Below are positions 1 to 11,400 of a DNA stretch of 64,000 nucleotides, in pieces. The DNA is from Phallusia mammillata (Eukaryota; Chordata; Ascidiacea; Phlebobranchia; Ascidiidae): contig QLIY01000118.1 in the NCBI GenBank assembly GCA_003260075.1, forward strand, positions 62,001-126,000, read 5' to 3'. The position numbers were made by a program, and so were the translations under genes. The first letter of the stretch is position 1. Each line of letters begins with the position of its first letter. The notes beneath the pieces are model-generated. The model saw only the letters and a list, made by a program, of their open reading frames with translations, was not told the DNA's origin and ran no database searches.

Positions 1-977
1 TTAGCGCTGCCTTCAGCCAAATGTGTAATCTTGCCATTAACTTTCCATCCAATGATGGGGTAAAAACCAGCAACGGAGGTGTGGGGATGTTTTCCAACAT
101 TTAAATCCAAAAAAGCTCCTGTACCAAGAGTTAATTTTACATCACCAGATTTGAAACAGCACTGGCCAAACATAGCACCTTGCTGATCACCGATAATACA
201 TCTAATTGGGATTTCTGATCCAAAAAAGTCTGCATGACAGGTGCCGAAGTCTGCATCGGTGTCCAATATTGGTGGAAACATTGCTCTTGGTATGCCAAGC
301 AAATTAAAAAAAAAACCACTCCAGTCAAGAATATAAGGATCATATAAACCTGTGGAACTGGCACAGGAATATTCTGAAGCAAAAACTTTCCCATTGGTCA
401 GTTTCCAAACAACCCAGGTGTCAATGTTTCCAAATCTGACCTTTCCTTCCTTACCAAGGGTTTTGATTTGTGGGTATTTTTGCATTAACCATAAAAGCCG
501 TGTAGACACATGCTGTGTCCTAAACCTTAATACTGCAGCAGCAAGAAACTTATCTTTTTGTGTAACAACATGCAAACTTCGAGACCCCACACGGATTGCT
601 TTCATGAGGTAGGAATCATTCCAAGATTTAGAAATAGAGTCACCCCTGGTGTCTTGCCATACAAGAAAATTGTGAATAGGTTTTCCAGTTTCTGTATCCC
701 AAACTATAAACGTTGCACGTTGGGTTGAAATACCCATTGAAACAACTTTAGAGGCTGGTATATCTGATGTCTTTAAACAGTCATGGATAACCCATTGAAT
801 GTTTTTCCACAAAACTTCTGGATCAATTTCAGCTGCTTGTGGTTCTGGGTATAATGTTTCCAATGGAGTTGATGATTTTCCAACGATTTCAGCTGATATG
901 TTGTACAAATAACATCTTATGTTTGTGGTTCCAATGTCCAAAGAAAGAACAAATTTTTCTTCCTTACAGCTTTCCAT
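1..977 (-). CDS. GK5: putative glycerol kinase 5 (FGGY carbohydrate kinase), N-terminal part
   Basis: An open frame runs from an ATG at 977 down to base 1 without a stop (325 codons), so the gene leaves the window. The protein opens with the FGGY phosphate-binding motif (LSLDIGTTNIRCYLY). It then has GISTQRATFIVWD near residue 85, a WQDTRG motif, FGNIDTWVVWKLT, ASSTGLYDPY, and a DQQGAMFGQCCF / LTLGTGAFLD block near residues 270-295. These follow human GK5 closely, more closely than GK or xylulokinase as I recall them. FGGY kinases phosphorylate polyols with ATP; GK5 is a divergent member whose substrate is less certain. This part contains no intron, and a run of ten A on the + strand near 306-315 (FFF) reads through in frame. 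Orthology is inferred from remembered family sequence. Confidence 0.86.
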   Translation of the reverse strand, partial: MESCKEEKFVLSLDIGTTNIRCYLYNISAEIVGKSSTPLETLYPEPQAAEIDPEVLWKNIQWVIHDCLKTSDIPASKVVSMGISTQRATFIVWDTETGKPIHNFLVWQDTRGDSISKSWNDSYLMKAIRVGSRSLHVVTQKDKFLAAAVLRFRTQHVSTRLLWLMQKYPQIKTLGKEGKVRFGNIDTWVVWKLTNGKVFASEYSCASSTGLYDPYILDWSGFFFNLLGIPRAMFPPILDTDADFGTCHADFFGSEIPIRCIIGDQQGAMFGQCCFKSGDVKLTLGTGAFLDLNVGKHPHTSVAGFYPIIGWKVNGKITHLAEGSA

Positions 978-2134
978 GCTTTGGTACTAATAAATGAATC
1001 AAAGCATCAGGATTCAAAAGTTAGTACATAAACCCGCTGTGGCAAACTTTGCTAGTTCATAAACGTCATGTAGGCCTTTTTCATCCGCGCATTCTACCCA
1101 CAAACCACAAGCACTGCAACAATTCGACCTTTGAAACCTTCTAGACTAGGTCACTGCCTTTGCAAAGATTTCGCTACTAAATCAAAACGACGTAACGCAG
1201 ATGTTAAACATTACATGTGTCGACTGTGTCCACAACGGATTCTCAAACAGCGCGCCATAGGCGTCGGTCGGGAAAATTACCAGACACAGGATCTAAATAT
1301 GTGGATGGACCATCCAGATTTTGGCACCATACGTTTAGGAAGTATTTGAAACATAGTTAGCGCCTAAGTAACGATTAGTCAACAGCTTATGTTCAACATT
1401 GCACTGCACTATGCACTCAACACTTTTAATGCAAATGCCGTTCGTTTTTCTAGGCGAAAGCTGCAAGTTTTGTAATTTCTTTGGAAAAAATAATCTATTT
1501 TCAGTTGTAAAAGCTGAAAACTCAAATACACAAAGGCAACTCGCCGAATAACCGTCATATTATAGCTTTTCACACAACGTAAGCATAACTGGATAGTAGC
1601 CCAGAAAAAAGCTTCCAAACGTCAGAGAATATGCACCGCTATGGCGCTATCTAACGAGCAATATGTACGTCAAGTTCATTTTGACCAACCAGTGGCCATT
1701 TACCTACCAAGGCTTTGGGAATTCTCCTCGACCACTAGTTAATATATCGTGATATATAGTCAAATCGCTAGTTTTATGTCAACTTTGGTAAGTTAAAGCA
1801 CAAATATCGTGAGGCTACATGAAGAGTATTTGTTTTTAATACTCTTTGGTAAAACAAAACAATGAAAACGACAGACTAGTTTTAATTCTAATAAAACAAC
1901 TCCGGAAAATAGTAGACATTGTCTTCAATGAAATTAGTGACATTTTAAACCCAGCAGTTGCTTAAAATTAAAAAAAAACACTGATAAACATGCTAAGCAC
2001 AAATCAAATCACAGTAACCATAAGAAGAGTTCTTTGTCGTGGAATGATTTTCCGTACAATATGAGAACGAATTAAAGAGGATGTATAAACGCATCTAAAA
2101 TGATTAACGAGAACAACACAGGTGTTAGTACAAA
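978..2134. other. intergenic spacer between GK5 5' end and LRRC69 3' end
   Basis: I see no supported gene here. Short open frames (for example 1131-1349 on + and 1409-1618 on -) lack recognisable motifs and splice context. The stretch should hold the GK5 promoter next to 978 and the LRRC69 3' UTR next to 2134. Confidence 0.5.
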
Positions 2135-5083
2135 TTACGGAAAAGCAACGCCAAAGAAACCATGTCCCTCCGAGTTAAAGCACTTGTAAGAACAAAGCAG
2201 CGCTCGCACAGGTATTACAGCATTGTTGCATTTCCCGATCTTTAGATCCTGAAAAAAGGTCACCATCATGCTGAGTTTTTATAGAGTTGCTTCATAAAAG
2301 TGAAAAAAAGAGAATTAAATAATAATAATAATAATAAAAGCATTATATAACAAACACTTTGTTACAAAATATAGCTTTTCTATCCAACATTGTAATGTGT
2401 CCTTTTTATGCCTAGACTAGTTGGAGGTTACTGTACTGAAGGCTGAAGTAAAGAAATATATGTTTGTTTTTAGTGCTAACAGTACCTTTCCGGCTTTTAC
2501 AAACTTAACACATTCCAGCCAAGTGTTAAGAAATGCCTCAGAGCAAACAGCACAGCGACTTGCTTGTGACAACATTTCCCTAACACCAGGAAAGTAACGA
2601 ATCATTTGTCGAATAACAGATCCCCTAAAACCAAATAATGCATTAAGAATAAAGGGAAACTCTTTGAGATAAATAAACATTTTACTTGGTTTTAACTTCT
2701 TTCATTACAAGGCGGGCAGAAAGTTCCTGCAAAACAAAAAACAGAATAGGTTCATGTCAAAGTTTCTTCCCTTTGGCATTTGCTGATTTACCTTGAGGGA
2801 CAAAATTTCTTCCTCTTGTACAGAATGGACAGGGAATTTTTCTAACAAAGGATTTGCTTCACAGTAAAGCTCACGAAGTGGGATATTGTGTGTCTTGAAA
2901 AGTACAAGCGTGTTAAACTCCACATTTGGACAAAAAATGACATTAAACTCTGTATAACAGGGGTTTCAAACTCGTGGTGGTTCAGGGCCGCATTACAGCT
3001 TGAAAATTATGCCAAGGGCTGCATGTGATTTTACTATCTTTTCCAGTGGTAACATATGAGTTTCTATTTGTTAATTTAATTTCTGTAAATGTCTGTTTTA
3101 AATAATAACTTTCACTTTGAAGGGTTAAAAAATAATATATTTGAATACATATCTTAAAAAATACTACAATTGTTGTTGAGTGTTTGAGGGCGCTGTGGGC
3201 CACATGCGGCCCGTGGGACACAGGTTTGACACCTCTGCTGTATAAGATACTTTGTAAATACAAACAATAAATATAATCAACTATATATAATCAAGTTTTG
3301 TAAATACAACAAAAATAATAAACAGAATCAGTCAATAAAACTTATCAATAAAAAATTATCAAACCTGTTGGCATATTTCAAGATACACTTTAAAAAACAG
3401 TGATCATTGATAAGTATGTTGATTGTCAGAAGGTCAGATACTGCTCAATCAATTTATTCTAACCGTACAAATATATTCAAATCTACTTTTAAACTGAAAG
3501 ACATACTTCTGTTGGAAAAATTCTCAATTCATTTCCAGCCACATCCAATACATGTAACTGACGCAATCGACCCAAACCCTGTAAATATTAAAGAGTGTTA
3601 CTTTTTTAAGTAGTTCTGCATACAATACAACTAAATTGTCGAGTAACAGATATAGAATTGTTTGTTTTTTGTCTTTTTTCACAAAATACCTCTGGTAGCT
3701 CCTTGATGTTATTTTGTGCCAGAAGCAGTTTGTTGAGTGATGATAAAAGTCCAATTTCCAAAGGCAGTGCTTGAAGTTGGTTGTGGGATGCATGAATTTC
3801 TAGCAATTCAGTGAGGGAGCAGAGTTCAGCAGGGAAGTATTGGAGTTTGTTCCAGTCTACACTTAAAACTTGCAGCGACTGGAGGCTAAAATATGAAAGA
3901 TCAAAAGGGGCAAAACATTTGGTGTAAAAGTTTACAATTAAACATGTAGAACAGGTATTTAGTTGGTTAGATTGTTAATTTGTTCTCTTCAAACAGCAGG
4001 GTGGCAAAGAAACATAAACTTGACAGCCACCCTACAGATACACTGCTTTGTTTCTTAATTTTAGTCATTGATAAAAGTTGAAGTGTTAGTCGGCAAATAT
4101 ATATGATTTTGGACAACAACTAAAAATACTTACTTTGCTATTTCTATGGGTAGTGCAGTGAGGCTGTTGTTATTCAGATTTAGTAATGTGAGACTCTTCA
4201 ACTTGGCTGGAAAACAAAACAAACAAATAACCTGAATTCAGGTAAAGCACATCTTATCCATATAAGAACGTGTATTTCTACAATTTATACTCATAAACAT
4301 TAAACAAAGAAACATTTCTATTTCTTAAAATTGAATTATCTTACACTTGCAATGGGCTACTAATGCTTATGACAGGAGTTAATGTTTGGCAACAATTGAT
4401 TTTAACAAGTTCATTGGCTCGAATTAAGTGTATGACCATAAATGGATGTTTGAAATAGAATATACTTTGTGTGAAACATTATTAAAAAATAGGTCTATTT
4501 AGCTTTGTAAAGAAAAACAGTTTGGTTTCTTTGCCAATCCAAATTAATTATTTTCTACCAACATACTCAAAACAATTGGCGTTAATCTGACAATATTATT
4601 TCTGAACAAGTGAAGCTTAAGAAGTTTTTCCATGTACTGAATCAGGGGGGGGGGTTTTGCCAATCCAATTTAATTATTTTCTACCAACATACTCAGAACA
4701 ATTGGCGTTAATCTAACAATAGTATTTCTGAACAAGTGAAGCTTAAGAAGTTTTTCCATGTACTGAATCACAGAAGGAATTTCCTCAAGCTTGTTGTTTC
4801 CCAAGTTTAAAAATTCCAACTGAAATAAACCACAAAAAAGTCACACAAACAAAAATATCACCACAAAACTGAATGTACTGATTGCATTTTTACAAACACC
4901 TACATTTGTGAGCGTTGATAGGAAATCAGGAAAATGTGACAGGCGATTGTTTTTCATTTCCAATAGCACAAGTGTGTGCATTTGGCAGATTGGACGTGGA
5001 ACATTTTGCAACTTTTTTCCGTTAAGGTTTAAATTTTTAACGTTTCCATGAAGCAAACGTATAAGCTGTGCTTCCTGTCGCAT
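2135..5083 (-). CDS. LRRC69: leucine-rich repeat protein, LRRC69 orthologue, nine exons
   Basis: Exons on the minus strand: 5083-4904, 4819-4693, 4206-4134, 3885-3690, 3578-3507, 2917-2792, 2726-2686, 2624-2486, 2248-2135. All junctions are GT-AG, the phases fit throughout, and the total is 1068 nt, or 355 residues plus stop. Human LRRC69 is about 347. The N-terminus (MRQEAQLIRLLHGNVKNLNL) precedes about eight LxxLxLxxNxL repeats. The C-terminal part keeps family blocks: RELYCEANPLLEKFPV, then RCAVCSEAFLNTWLECVKFV, then LLCSYKCF in the last exon. The function of LRRC69 is not known. Exon 2 is partly present twice (4545-4644 and 4655-4819) around a ten-G spacer, and I used the second, continuous copy. 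A 76-base G run lies nine bases above the start codon, so the 5' UTR is uncertain. The acceptor of exon 6 (2917) was chosen for frame and is the least certain junction. Confidence 0.85.
2958..3237. mobile_element. hAT-type non-autonomous element in LRRC69 intron
   Basis: The 280-bp element begins CAGGGGTTTCAAAC and ends GTTTGACACCTCTG, an imperfect terminal inverted repeat (12 of 14). It is flanked by a perfect 8-bp duplication, CTGTATAA, at 2950-2957 and 3238-3245. The length of the duplication and the CAGGGG-type ends are the hAT signature. The interior has no coding potential, so it depends on a transposase elsewhere. Confidence 0.85.
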
Positions 5084-5090
5084 ATTTTTC

Positions 5091-5169
<79 letters not shown>

Positions 5170-5867
5170 ATCTGTCACAACGCCGGGGGTTTACCGCGGT
5201 GGTTGCTTATGACAACGCAAAATTGCTATTTATTTTCTGGAAATAGGGATTGACTTTTCTGTGGCACATTATTCTACAAATTGTTAAGTATTTTCAAAAA
5301 AAGAATTGAAAATAATTTCATGTAAAATGGTCAGATCGTTTAGTTGGGATGGGGTGAACAAATTCGGTATAAAACACACAAACATGAAAAACAGTAGAGT
5401 CCGAAATACAATTATCATCCGCGAAAACTTTTCACCTAAGTGTAATTGCAAAGCCCGGAAAAGCAATGAACACAAATGGCAAATAAAAAGGCAATGTAGC
5501 GACGGGGCTTCTGAAAAACGCGAACCCTGGCGAGGGTTTTCGAGACGGGTGAAGCTGCCAGGGGGGGGGGTTTCTGTGGCACATTATTCTACAAATTGTT
5601 AAGTATTTTTTTAAAAATAATTGAAAAATAATTTGATGTAAAATGGTCAGATCGTTTGGTTGGGATGGGGTGAGCAAATTCGGTATAAAACACACAAACA
5701 TGAAAAACAGTAGAGTCCGAAAGACAATTATCAATATCATCCGACAAAACTTTTCACCTAAGTGTAATTGCAAAGCCCGGAAAAGCAAAGAACACAAATG
5801 GCAAATAAAAAGGCAATGTAGCGACGGGGCTTTTGAAAAACGCGAACCCCGACGAGGGTTTTTGAGA

Positions 5868-5957
<90 letters not shown>

Positions 5958-6535
5958 CAATATCTTTTGTCGCTCTCCGGTTGCATTTTGGTAACCCTTT
6001 ATGTGTTTTAGCGGGTAAGAAAAACGCCAGCTGTTTTTTAGAATGAGGGCCCAGATGTTTTCATGTAAAATTGTGGTTTTCACTTTTTCCTAAAAAGGTC
6101 TGGGACCGTCCGACAAACTAGTTGGACAACGTTGCATCCATCGAAAAGCTTGGTCTGGTGGGGGCCTGCCATTTAGCCATTGACCTTGTACGCATGACGT
6201 TAATTTGTTCATTTTCCGCTTGAGCAATTTTTCATGTAAACAATATGCTGATGACTTGCAGTTGGATTTGTAAAGGCATGTTTATTAAATTACGAAAAGT
6301 TTTCTATTTGCCAGTGCGTGGTCAACAAATATGCGATAAAGGTAGTATTAGACAATTTTTAGTTGCATTTATATATTATCTGGCTAGGTACCAAAAATAC
6401 AACTTGTATCATAAATATTTAAAATATCATACTTTATTTTAAATATTTGTTTGGAAGGTCGTTAATTTTTTTTTATGTAATTGAAATTATTATTAATTCA
6501 CCAAACAAAAATCAACCTATTAAAGCAATTCAACC
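5084..6535. promoter_or_regulatory. shared spacer between divergent LRRC69 and PTS genes, disrupted by G runs
   Basis: LRRC69 (-) and PTS (+) start at either edge, so the spacer should contain both promoters. It holds two G runs (5093-5168, 5869-5956) and two near-identical copies of a roughly 300-bp segment (about 5260-5560 and 5571-5868) around a ten-G spacer. The long proline or glycine frames that can be translated here come from the G runs and are not genes. The true spacer is probably shorter than it appears. Confidence 0.5.
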
Positions 6536-7227
6536 ATGGATGATTCCAATGAAGGACCAGTCTATGTATCAAGGTAGGTAGTGCATTTTTTAATATAAAA
6601 AAATGAAAGTTTAATGTGATGTAGGCTAATTATTTGCACTACTTTTTCCCCAGAAAGCTCTGTTTTTCTGCTGGTCATAGACTTCATGCCAAAGAGCTGT
6701 CAGATGAAGAAAACAAAGAGATATTTGGGAAATGTAATCATGTACATGGGCATGGTCACAATTATAAGTAAACATTAGCAAACTTTACATTTTGTTGTCC
6801 TCCAAATCTCATGCACAAATTGGTGAAACTCAAATGAAAAATTAACCCCAAATTTGACTGTTTTTAGAGTAAAGGTAACAGTGTGTGGGAAAAAGGATCA
6901 AATTACAGGAATGGTGATGAATGTTGTAGACCTTAAAGATTACATGGTGGTAAGGTTTAAAATGTTGATGAAATATTTTCTTGGCTGATGAGAGAATTAT
7001 CTCTTTTTTGTATTTTTGGGTGGTGACAGAAAGCGATTATGGATGTAATGGACCATAAGTTTTTGGACAAGGATGTAGATTACTTCAAAACAACTCCTTC
7101 AACTGTGGAAAACATTGCTGTGTTTATATGGAATCAAATTGTTGCACTTATGAAAAATGAAAATGCTTCACTCTATGAAGTTAAGGTTTGTGAAACTGAC
7201 AACATATCCGCTGTGTACAGAGGGTAA
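6536..7227 (+). CDS. PTS: 6-pyruvoyl-tetrahydropterin synthase, four exons
   Basis: Exons 6536-6573, 6654-6767, 6868-6949 and 7030-7227 join in frame to 143 residues plus stop; human PTS has 145. The enzyme removes triphosphate from dihydroneopterin triphosphate to give 6-pyruvoyl-tetrahydropterin, the second step of tetrahydrobiopterin synthesis. Zinc ligands are visible as His21 (FSAGHRL) and His46/His48 (VHGHGHNYK). The catalytic cysteine is Cys40 (FGKCNH). VMDHKFLD supplies the catalytic Asp-His pair, and CETDN near the C-terminus carries the pterin-anchoring glutamate. All introns are GT-AG and short (78-100 bp). An AATAAA lies at 7630-7635, about 400 bp downstream, and may serve as the poly(A) signal. 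The gene is complete and looks functional. Confidence 0.95.
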
Positions 7228-8457
7228 ATTATTTTAGTTTTATCATGAATTGTTGTTTTTAGAAACTTGTTATTGTGTTGCTTTTTATGCAAAAAAAGGT
7301 GCAATTCTGAAACCTTTATTCTTCTAAATAGCTTTGATTGTGAATACCATTCCCACCTTAGAAATATTGTGGTGAATATTTAAGAGCGCATATTTCATTT
7401 TTGTGTCATTGTGTTCCTGTTGGTAGTTTGTTGGTAATTTTTGTGTCATTGTGTTCCTGTTGGTAGCAGACATTATGCTTGTTTAGTAGTAAGATGTTGT
7501 GTGTAATGTGACGTTTTGTTTAGGGGGGGGGGTCAGACATGCTTGTTTAGTAGTAAGATGTTGTGTGTAATGTGACGTTTTGTTTATCTTAAAGCCTGCT
7601 GTGTACTTTTCTTTGTTGTCGTTGATGCAAATAAAATTTTTGACCACTGTAGGTTGTCTAAAATAGGAGAAATTTAGCACTTTACAGGGTCACTCGCAAA
7701 AACAATATTACACGCCATTTCATTTACAATGGCATGTTACCGGAACATTATTTATTTTGTATTGCAATTTGTGATACCAGAATGGGATCTTGTGATGCAG
7801 ACAAATACTATTCCAATCTAAAACTTAAATAACAAACCTCTTTCTTGGACAGAAATTCTCAGACAAAGACAAGTTTAGCCCCAGTCAAAGTGTAAGATGA
7901 CGTACGTAGGACGTAAACACAACAAAGAATTTTTTGCGCAATTGAATTATTGGGTTCAAATCTATAAGAAAAATTTATCTTTTAGTTCTGCCAAAAGGTA
8001 ACCGAGGAAAAAAGAATTTCTGTCTTATGATGTCTATGATATATTGTTTATGTTACGCATCAGTGATTGCAGCAATGCTTGAGTTGTGGTTGATGTTGGT
8101 TTCAAAGGTCTGGACTCTGGAAGTTTTCGGCTCAGTCTACTATACTTGTTTTACGTATGTGTCTTGTCTTCAGTCCATTCTTTAGTTTTTATACATTAAC
8201 ATGATAAATTATTGGTGTAACCAGGGTCGTGAAGTAAAATAGCACGACATACAATAGCGTTTGTTTTTGCTNAGTTTTTATACATTAACATGATAAATTA
8301 TTGGTGTAACCAGGGCCGTGAAGTAAAATAGCACGACATACAATAGCGTTTGTTTTTGCTTTCTTTTTGATGTTCATAGCGTTAGCCCTGTCCGTTAGTT
8401 GCGTTGCATTAATGCATTTGTTGCCGCTGTGCCCTGTGGACAAATATCAGATGAAGT
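7228..8457. other. spacer between PTS and the KIND-FERM gene with two local duplications
   Basis: No gene is supported. One duplicated block (about 7455-7522 and 7533-7590) surrounds a ten-G spacer. Another (about 8177-8271 and 8273-8370) surrounds a single N at 8272. Both look like the ends of unmerged allelic contigs. The promoter of the KIND-FERM gene should lie close to 8457. Confidence 0.45.
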
Positions 8458-11400
8458 ATGCTACATTGTCTGGGGGCAAATTTGCATGAAATTCTGCAAG
8501 TGCGAGGACATCCTTTGAAAGAAAATGAGTTATGGGTTTTGTTAAGATCCATTTCTGAGGAATTGATCAGCTATCCGACAAGTTCCAAGCATAGTAAGTT
8601 TTGTAATATTTTTACTCTTATTAAATCTGTGTCTCTCAAACTTTTTTATCAGCTAAGAAAAAACGATTTTTGGGGGTGCCCTGTTAATTTGAATATGGAA
8701 AAAAAATTCATGAAATTTAAGGATAATACTTTTTAAAAATTCCTTTACATTATCTTTGGATGCACTGATTGAACCACTGTCTTGTTATGATAAAAAAATT
8801 GTTGGAATAATTAAACTATGAGACTTACAGCTATTTGACATGTATATAACTAGCGTAATCTATTTCAGATTTACAGACTGTGTGCTTCGTCTCACCAGAG
8901 CGAGCTGTTTGTCTCCCAAATGGCAAAATATCCATTGTATCAGAAGAAGCATATGAAAGTGAGCTGGCGAAAACCCTTTATACCCAGATGAAAGAAAATA
9001 GTCAATGGAAACCAGTAAGTTACTTAACTTTATGAAGATGTTTTACTTTATCAAATCGTTTTTATAGGTTTTCTATCCTAAAGTGGAAACTTTCTATTCT
9101 TGTCTGTATTTTTTTATTTTTCTGTCTGATGCTGGTTTCATTTGGTTAAGAAAGAGTGCTTCTATTTATTTTGAAAAATCTTTTTATTGTTAGAAATCAT
9201 TTCAAGTGTACAGTTTTGGCTTGACAATTCTTTGGTGTGCCGAATATGGACTTAAACAGAATGAAATGATTGAATGGTCCAATGAACTTCATCAGTTAGT
9301 TTCCTTAATGTGCGATGAGATAAACCAAATCTGTTTGCAAGAAGTGTATGATCACAGTCACAAGCATGAAAGTCCAACATCCATAAATGATGAAAAGATT
9401 ATTACAGAACTCTGTGAATCCATTGTGGGCAGTATTTTGGAGGTATGCTACAAGTGGTGTATAATATCTATAATATGCAAAGAATACTGGAAAATCTAAT
9501 AACACCATAACTCACATCAGTCACACATTAAGCTAATTTTCGATATACGGCGCAAAGAGCACAAATCCTATTGAAAATGGTAATTCTCAAAATATGCTGA
9601 TGCTTTGGGTTATTATGGTTGGAGTTAGGTATTGTCATTAAAAATTCAATAAAAATAACCTTACAATTTGGTTCTTTGTAAAAAAATTTAAGAACTTTCT
9701 TCCCAACCCTACCCCTTGATAGCCACTAAGGGGGGGGGGGCTCTACCAAGAATACCATGTAAACACTGGTTTTATGTGTGTAGTGCCTAAATGGTTAAGT
9801 TAGGGACAGAATGTATGAATATGTGCAATATAGCATGCTTATCAAAAATTAATCAAGGTGACTGAGATTAAAAAAAATACTGCCAATTTGCCTTATTTTG
9901 TACCACTTATTATTTGACAGGCAACCTTGGGGGGGGGGTTATTCCGCTCCTGTGCCACCTATCGAAAATTAGCAAAATGTGCTGCTGACACGTGTTATAG
10001 TGGAAGTAGCCATGTAAACACGGGTTTTATGTAAATCGTAGAGCCTAAATGGTTAACTTAGGGACAGAATGTATGAAAATGTGCAATATAACATGCTTAT
10101 CAAAAATTATGCAATGTGGCTGAGATTAAAAAAAAAGTATTGCCAATTTGCCTTATTTTGTACCACTTATTATTTGACAGGCAACCTTTTTTTATCCCTT
10201 TTACTGTAACACAATCTGATTTTGTGAATAATATTCAATTCAATAGCAATTGAAACACAACACCAGGAAGGGCAGAGTTTAACGTGCTGATAAAATGAAC
10301 TCACCTGATCTGTGTTCATATGATATCAAACCCTAATTTCATATCAAACAATATGATCTGTTATAGGTCACCTAAGACACTGTTCAAAACATATAACGAT
10401 TGCCTTACGATTTCAGCTCAGTTCATTTTCTGAACTTCTTCACTTGGATGGAAGTGTTTCTGAATGCAGTAGGAGTCTTAATGATTCAGTATCAAGGTTT
10501 GTGTGTTGATTTCATTGAGATTGTTATTGTGTAAAAATTAATTTTAATGTTTTTTTTGGTCAGTGATTTTGCATTTATACAGTAAAACTAGGTTAAACCG
10601 GATGCGGTTAATCAGGATCTTTGCTTAATTCCGACAAAACTCAGGGTACAAGTGATTTGTAATGTGGTAAGGCTCAAACATATGACATCGGTTAATCTGG
10701 ATTTTCATCTAATCTGGTCAAAATTTTTGATCTAAACGGATTAACCAAGGTTTACTGTAGTTTTCCACAGTGATACCAATTTGCATAGTAAATGCTTGTA
10801 TGAAGGTTATGAATCTGTTTTGTTTTTATGTTTGATGATTTTTATCTGCTTTCTGAACAAAATTATTTTTAATATGACATAATGAAGGTAATGGATTTTT
10901 ATTTTTGTATTTCATAGTGTGGATACTACTCCAAGCAGAGCTGCTCCATACTCCAAGATTAACACCAGCTCTACCTCAGACATGGAGAAATGTGGTACAT
11001 CAATTTTGTTTTTGACTAAATATGTTTTGGGGGGGGGGGGGGGGGGGGGGTTGATTTTATTTGGGTAAGATTTTATAACATACTGATATGATCACCGGCT
11101 TTAGTAAATGTTGTTAGAATCTATTTAAAGTTGTAAAACATGGAAACTTTAGATATGAAGCCATCTGTGTCAGTATTGAAAAAGTCCAGCCCGAAAAAGC
11201 CATTCAGTGACAAAACCAACACACCATCATCAGATTTGCCTTTGAAGCCCAACGGAAAAGTAAAACCGAATAGCAGCATGTTAAGTAAATGTGAAGGTGA
11301 AATCAAGGAACTCAACATTCATGTAAGAATTTATTCTTTATGGAGTTTTCAAATTTATATTTGGGTTTGCTTTTAACTCCATTAGTTGACAGGTTTGATG

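Noticed and set aside
1131..1349. Small gene of 72 codons upstream of GK5
   Set aside because: No recognisable motif, start context or splice structure; composition matches the surrounding spacer.
5093..5168. Long G run as a natural G-quadruplex promoter element
   Set aside because: The window-wide pattern of one-strand G runs at contig joins makes an assembly placeholder far more likely.
5643..6083. Long polyglycine or polyproline open frames over the G run
   Set aside because: They are translations of the G spacer at 5869-5956 and have no support outside it. The same applies to the frames at 5068-5253 and 26580-26771.
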